Assembly: GCA_902797965.1 (NCBI GenBank)
Contig: CADBUY010000001.1
Span: 228,644-292,643 of the forward strand
Reading direction: 5' to 3'
Source of the DNA: an uncultured bacterium
Lineage (GTDB): Bacteria > Cyanobacteriota > Vampirovibrionia > Gastranaerophilales > Gastranaerophilaceae
Length of the DNA: 64,000 nt
The position numbers and the translations under genes were made by a program. Under the pieces are notes generated by a model, which did not search any database, was not told the origin of the DNA, and was given only the letters and a program-made list of their open reading frames with translations. Positions 62,147-64,000 of this stretch are shown here, piece after piece (within the stretch, counting starts at the first letter, position 1; each line of letters starts with the position of its first letter).

Positions 62147-62464
62147 ATGCAAGACAAATTAAAAATCGTAAATAGTAAAATAAAAGAAGCAGAGTCAAGA
62201 GGCATTATTCCTGTTGAGTTATATAAAGAGCAGTTAAGTATATTGGAGTCGGCTCATAGTGAATTTATTTTAAAGGCTCAAAAAGCTGGATATGACTTAA
62301 ATAGCAGTGTTGATATATTGGAAGTGGAAGTAAAACAATATTCAGCAATGAAACAAGTTGCAAAAAAAATTGGTATTGACACAAAAAAATATGACAATCT
62401 TATAAAAGAAGCAAGAATCAGAGTCCTCGGGGAAGATGCTGTAAGAGAATATTTTTCTAATTAG
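62147..62464 (+). CDS. Small helical protein after calpain-like gene
   Basis: I do not recognise this 105-residue protein. It is entirely helical and charged, with no cysteine, signal peptide or membrane segment. It starts one base after the stop of the giant calpain-like gene, so it is almost surely translated with it. Regulator, inhibitor, chaperone or a substrate-targeting partner are all possible. Its end overlaps the convergent glycosyltransferase gene by 8 bases. Confidence 0.65.
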   Translation: MQDKLKIVNSKIKEAESRGIIPVELYKEQLSILESAHSEFILKAQKAGYDLNSSVDILEVEVKQYSAMKQVAKKIGIDTKKYDNLIKEARIRVLGEDAVREYFSN

Positions 62465-63458
62465 AAATCATACTAACAATCTTATCAGAAGGAATTTTTA
62501 AGCAATCCAAATTTTCACAAGTTGTTTGACGTCTTTCCCACAAGCAGGGATAAAGTTCACAATTACAATTTTGAGCTTTTATCGGTATAACTTTTCCGTT
62601 ACTCGGAATTAATTTTTTATCATCAGTTGGTCCAAAAATAACATAAGTCTTAACCCCTAATGCAACTCCGACATGGAGTGGAGCGGAATCAGAACATATA
62701 AATGTTTCAGCACTTGAGATAAGTTCTGCAAGTTCTTTAAGATTTTTAGTTTTGCCGTACATATTTGTAAACTTTTCTTGAGGGACCTTATCAACAATTG
62801 TTTTAATTACTGCTTCATCATCAGGTCCGCCGGCTAATATAACTTGTTTCCCTTTGTCTGCAAGCTTCTCAACAACTTCTGCCCAAATATCAGCAGGTAC
62901 GGTTTTTATCATACCCTTTTTTACGCTTAATAAACTGACTCCGGGGTGAATTAGAACAGAGTTGAGTATTGTTTCTTTTCTTTCAATATTAATTTGTGGC
63001 AATTCTGTATTTATTTTAGTTATCTCTCTGACCAAATCGTGATACATTGATGCAGCATATTGGTTTTTATTAAGAGGAACAGCTTTTGTTAGGAGTATTT
63101 CACTCAACTTTCCTGAATTGTATCCGTATCGTTTTTTGATAAAAGTTAAAAATAAAAAAATTGAGATAAATTTATTTGAGCCGGAACAAACAACAATATC
63201 GAATTTTTTAAACCAAATTTTGAACAATAGCTTTAGAAGTTCAATATATTTACTGCTGCCTTTAATGTTTGCAAATAATGTTTCGTCAATAATATCTGTT
63301 AATGATGTGATGCCTTTGCTTCTTTTTTCCAGAGCCAAAGTGATTTTTGAGTTTGGGAATTCTTTTTTTACTGAAATAATGGACGGTAAAAAAAGAATTT
63401 CATCACCTAAGCCGCCAAAATTTATAAATAAAATATTTTTTCGTTTATTTTTAGTCAT
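62457..63458 (-). CDS. Family 9 glycosyltransferase (heptosyltransferase-like)
   Basis: The 333-residue protein belongs to glycosyltransferase family 9, which includes the ADP-heptose:LPS heptosyltransferases. 'ILFINFGGLGDEILFLPSI' opens the protein. The C-terminal domain has 'ILAGGPDDEAVIKTI' and the donor-site 'CSDSAPLHVGVALGVKTYVIFGP', ending with a Cys-rich tail ('CNCELYPC', 'TTCENLDC'). It suggests lipopolysaccharide or a similar glycan core; the exact sugar is not certain. Confidence 0.85.
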   Translation of the reverse strand: MTKNKRKNILFINFGGLGDEILFLPSIISVKKEFPNSKITLALEKRSKGITSLTDIIDETLFANIKGSSKYIELLKLLFKIWFKKFDIVVCSGSNKFISIFLFLTFIKKRYGYNSGKLSEILLTKAVPLNKNQYAASMYHDLVREITKINTELPQINIERKETILNSVLIHPGVSLLSVKKGMIKTVPADIWAEVVEKLADKGKQVILAGGPDDEAVIKTIVDKVPQEKFTNMYGKTKNLKELAELISSAETFICSDSAPLHVGVALGVKTYVIFGPTDDKKLIPSNGKVIPIKAQNCNCELYPCLWERRQTTCENLDCLKIPSDKIVSMISN

Positions 63459-64000
63459 AATTAAGTTTTAGCGAAAAAATAAAATATGTTCAATATAAAG
63501 AAGTTTTTAGTGCATCAAAATATATATTTTGGTGTATAATTTTATCTTTTTATATCCACTTTCTTTGACCGCAAAGAAAGTGGAGAAAGAAACTCTCGGG
63601 GTTGTAACTTCATTCGCTAAACAATTGTACGGTTCAGCCCAATCGAGTGAACTCGGAACATTCGGGGTAAATTCTTTCCCTAAAATATTTCTTTCCGACT
63701 AAAAATAATCAGCGAATTTACAACCCGCCAGTTCCTCAGACAGCACTCTCTTTGTTGTCGCTTCACCTCCATTGTTTGCTCATTACGTTGAACCCCGAAC
63801 CCCGAGTATTTTAAAGTAGTAAAAGCTACGCAGTTAGATTTGGCTTTAGCCAAACCAGCCATTTAATCTTTCGCACGAAGTGCGTTGTGGTTATCCATTC
63901 AGTCCGGTGTTTCTCTTCTTCTTTTGCTTCGCTTTCTTCTTCTCTTGCTTGGTTGTCGGCATTAAACGTGCCTACGTTGTTTGCTTACGCAAACAAACTT
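63459..64000. other. Hairpin-rich non-coding region
   Basis: No convincing gene is seen in the last 540 bases. Features are an imperfect palindrome at 63511-63536 and a perfect 13-bp stem with 4-base loop at 63555-63584. Further perfect stems lie at 63839-63854 (TTTGGCT/AGCCAAA), 63872-63884 (CGCAC/GTGCG) and 63977-63996 (TTGTTTGC/GCAAACAA). The base composition is less AT-rich than that of the neighbouring genes. A dispersed repeat or a structured leader of a gene beyond the window are both possible. Confidence 0.5.
63511..63536. promoter_or_regulatory. Imperfect palindrome with TTTTGGTGTA half-site
   Basis: Two 13-base arms meet at 63523/63524 with 2 mismatches. The right arm shares TTTGGTGTAT with the perfect palindrome at 42418-42449, upstream of the HxlR-type gene. 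They may be sites of one regulator or copies of one repeat. Confidence 0.4.

Noticed and set aside
63680..63862. A 60-residue open frame on the minus strand in the terminal non-coding region
   Set aside because: No ribosome-binding site, odd composition, and it lies across hairpin-rich sequence; it looks like chance coding in a repeat.

Overview
The window is AT-rich bacterial chromosome carrying about 60 genes on both strands. It suggests a fermentative, flagellated bacterium with an outer membrane. The outer membrane is implied by a secretin, a heptosyltransferase-family enzyme, a CMP-sugar synthetase and several periplasmic proteins. An 11-gene complex I locus without nuoE, nuoF or nuoG, next to pyruvate formate-lyase, a flagellar cluster and many lineage-specific small proteins, fits a gut member of the Vampirovibrionia/Melainabacteria (Gastranaerophilales), a non-photosynthetic sister group of the Cyanobacteria. 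That placement is inference. It needs RecA, NuoD or ribosomal-protein phylogenies to settle it.

Layout. 1-7.2 kb: a truncated ketopantoate reductase, a CMP-sugar synthetase, two cysteine-cluster proteins, a TPR protein, small hypothetical proteins and a UPF0210 protein. 7.3-9.3 kb: a ribbon-helix-helix regulator with a hairpin-rich 3' region, and an acetolactate-synthase-like enzyme. 9.4-15.6 kb looks like an accessory region: an intact tRNA-Pro(TGG) flanked by two decayed tRNA-like copies that share an extra block of about 46 nt; a candidate type I toxin-antitoxin locus (28-residue hydrophobic peptide with an antisense promoter); a single-chain type IIG/ISP-like restriction-modification enzyme with a partner of unknown function; and a possible JAMM/MPN-fold protein. 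15.7-21.7 kb: a WecA-like transferase, an anti-sigma/ECF sigma/LTxxQ periplasmic protein operon, an ATP-grasp enzyme, an acyltransferase and a short-chain dehydrogenase. 21.7-27.9 kb: a gspC-D-E-F-like type II secretion/type IV pilus core. 28.1-29.5 kb: an HD-domain protein and a TPR protein.

29.6-39.1 kb is one compact complex I operon (nuoABCDHIJKLMN). It is followed by a divergent RelA/SpoT-like protein, two tandem PlsC acyltransferases, a small hypothetical protein, an HxlR regulator and a UPF0173 hydrolase. 43.6-48.3 kb is fliF-fliG-fliH-fliI. 48.4-52.9 kb holds glnA, a MerR-like coiled-coil protein, recA with an inverted-repeat operator candidate, an exported protein, and fur with a near-ideal Fur box on its own promoter. 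53.0-55.6 kb holds pyruvate formate-lyase apparently split into two genes: a catalytic core with the Cys-Cys pair, and a separate small protein carrying the glycyl-radical loop. 56.7-62.5 kb is a giant calpain-like protease with an EF-hand, plus a small downstream gene. The window ends with a family 9 glycosyltransferase and about 540 bases of hairpin-rich non-coding DNA.

Themes. Pyruvate formate-lyase and an NADH-module-less complex I point to fermentation with a ferredoxin-type electron input for the complex; this is inference. Several proteins without recognisable signal peptides carry enzyme folds often seen in effectors or toxins (calpain, RelA/SpoT-like, possible JAMM), which is unusual for one window. 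The strongest leads are the split pyruvate formate-lyase, the giant calpain, the candidate type I toxin locus, the divergent RelA/SpoT-like protein and the tRNA-Pro repeat cluster.
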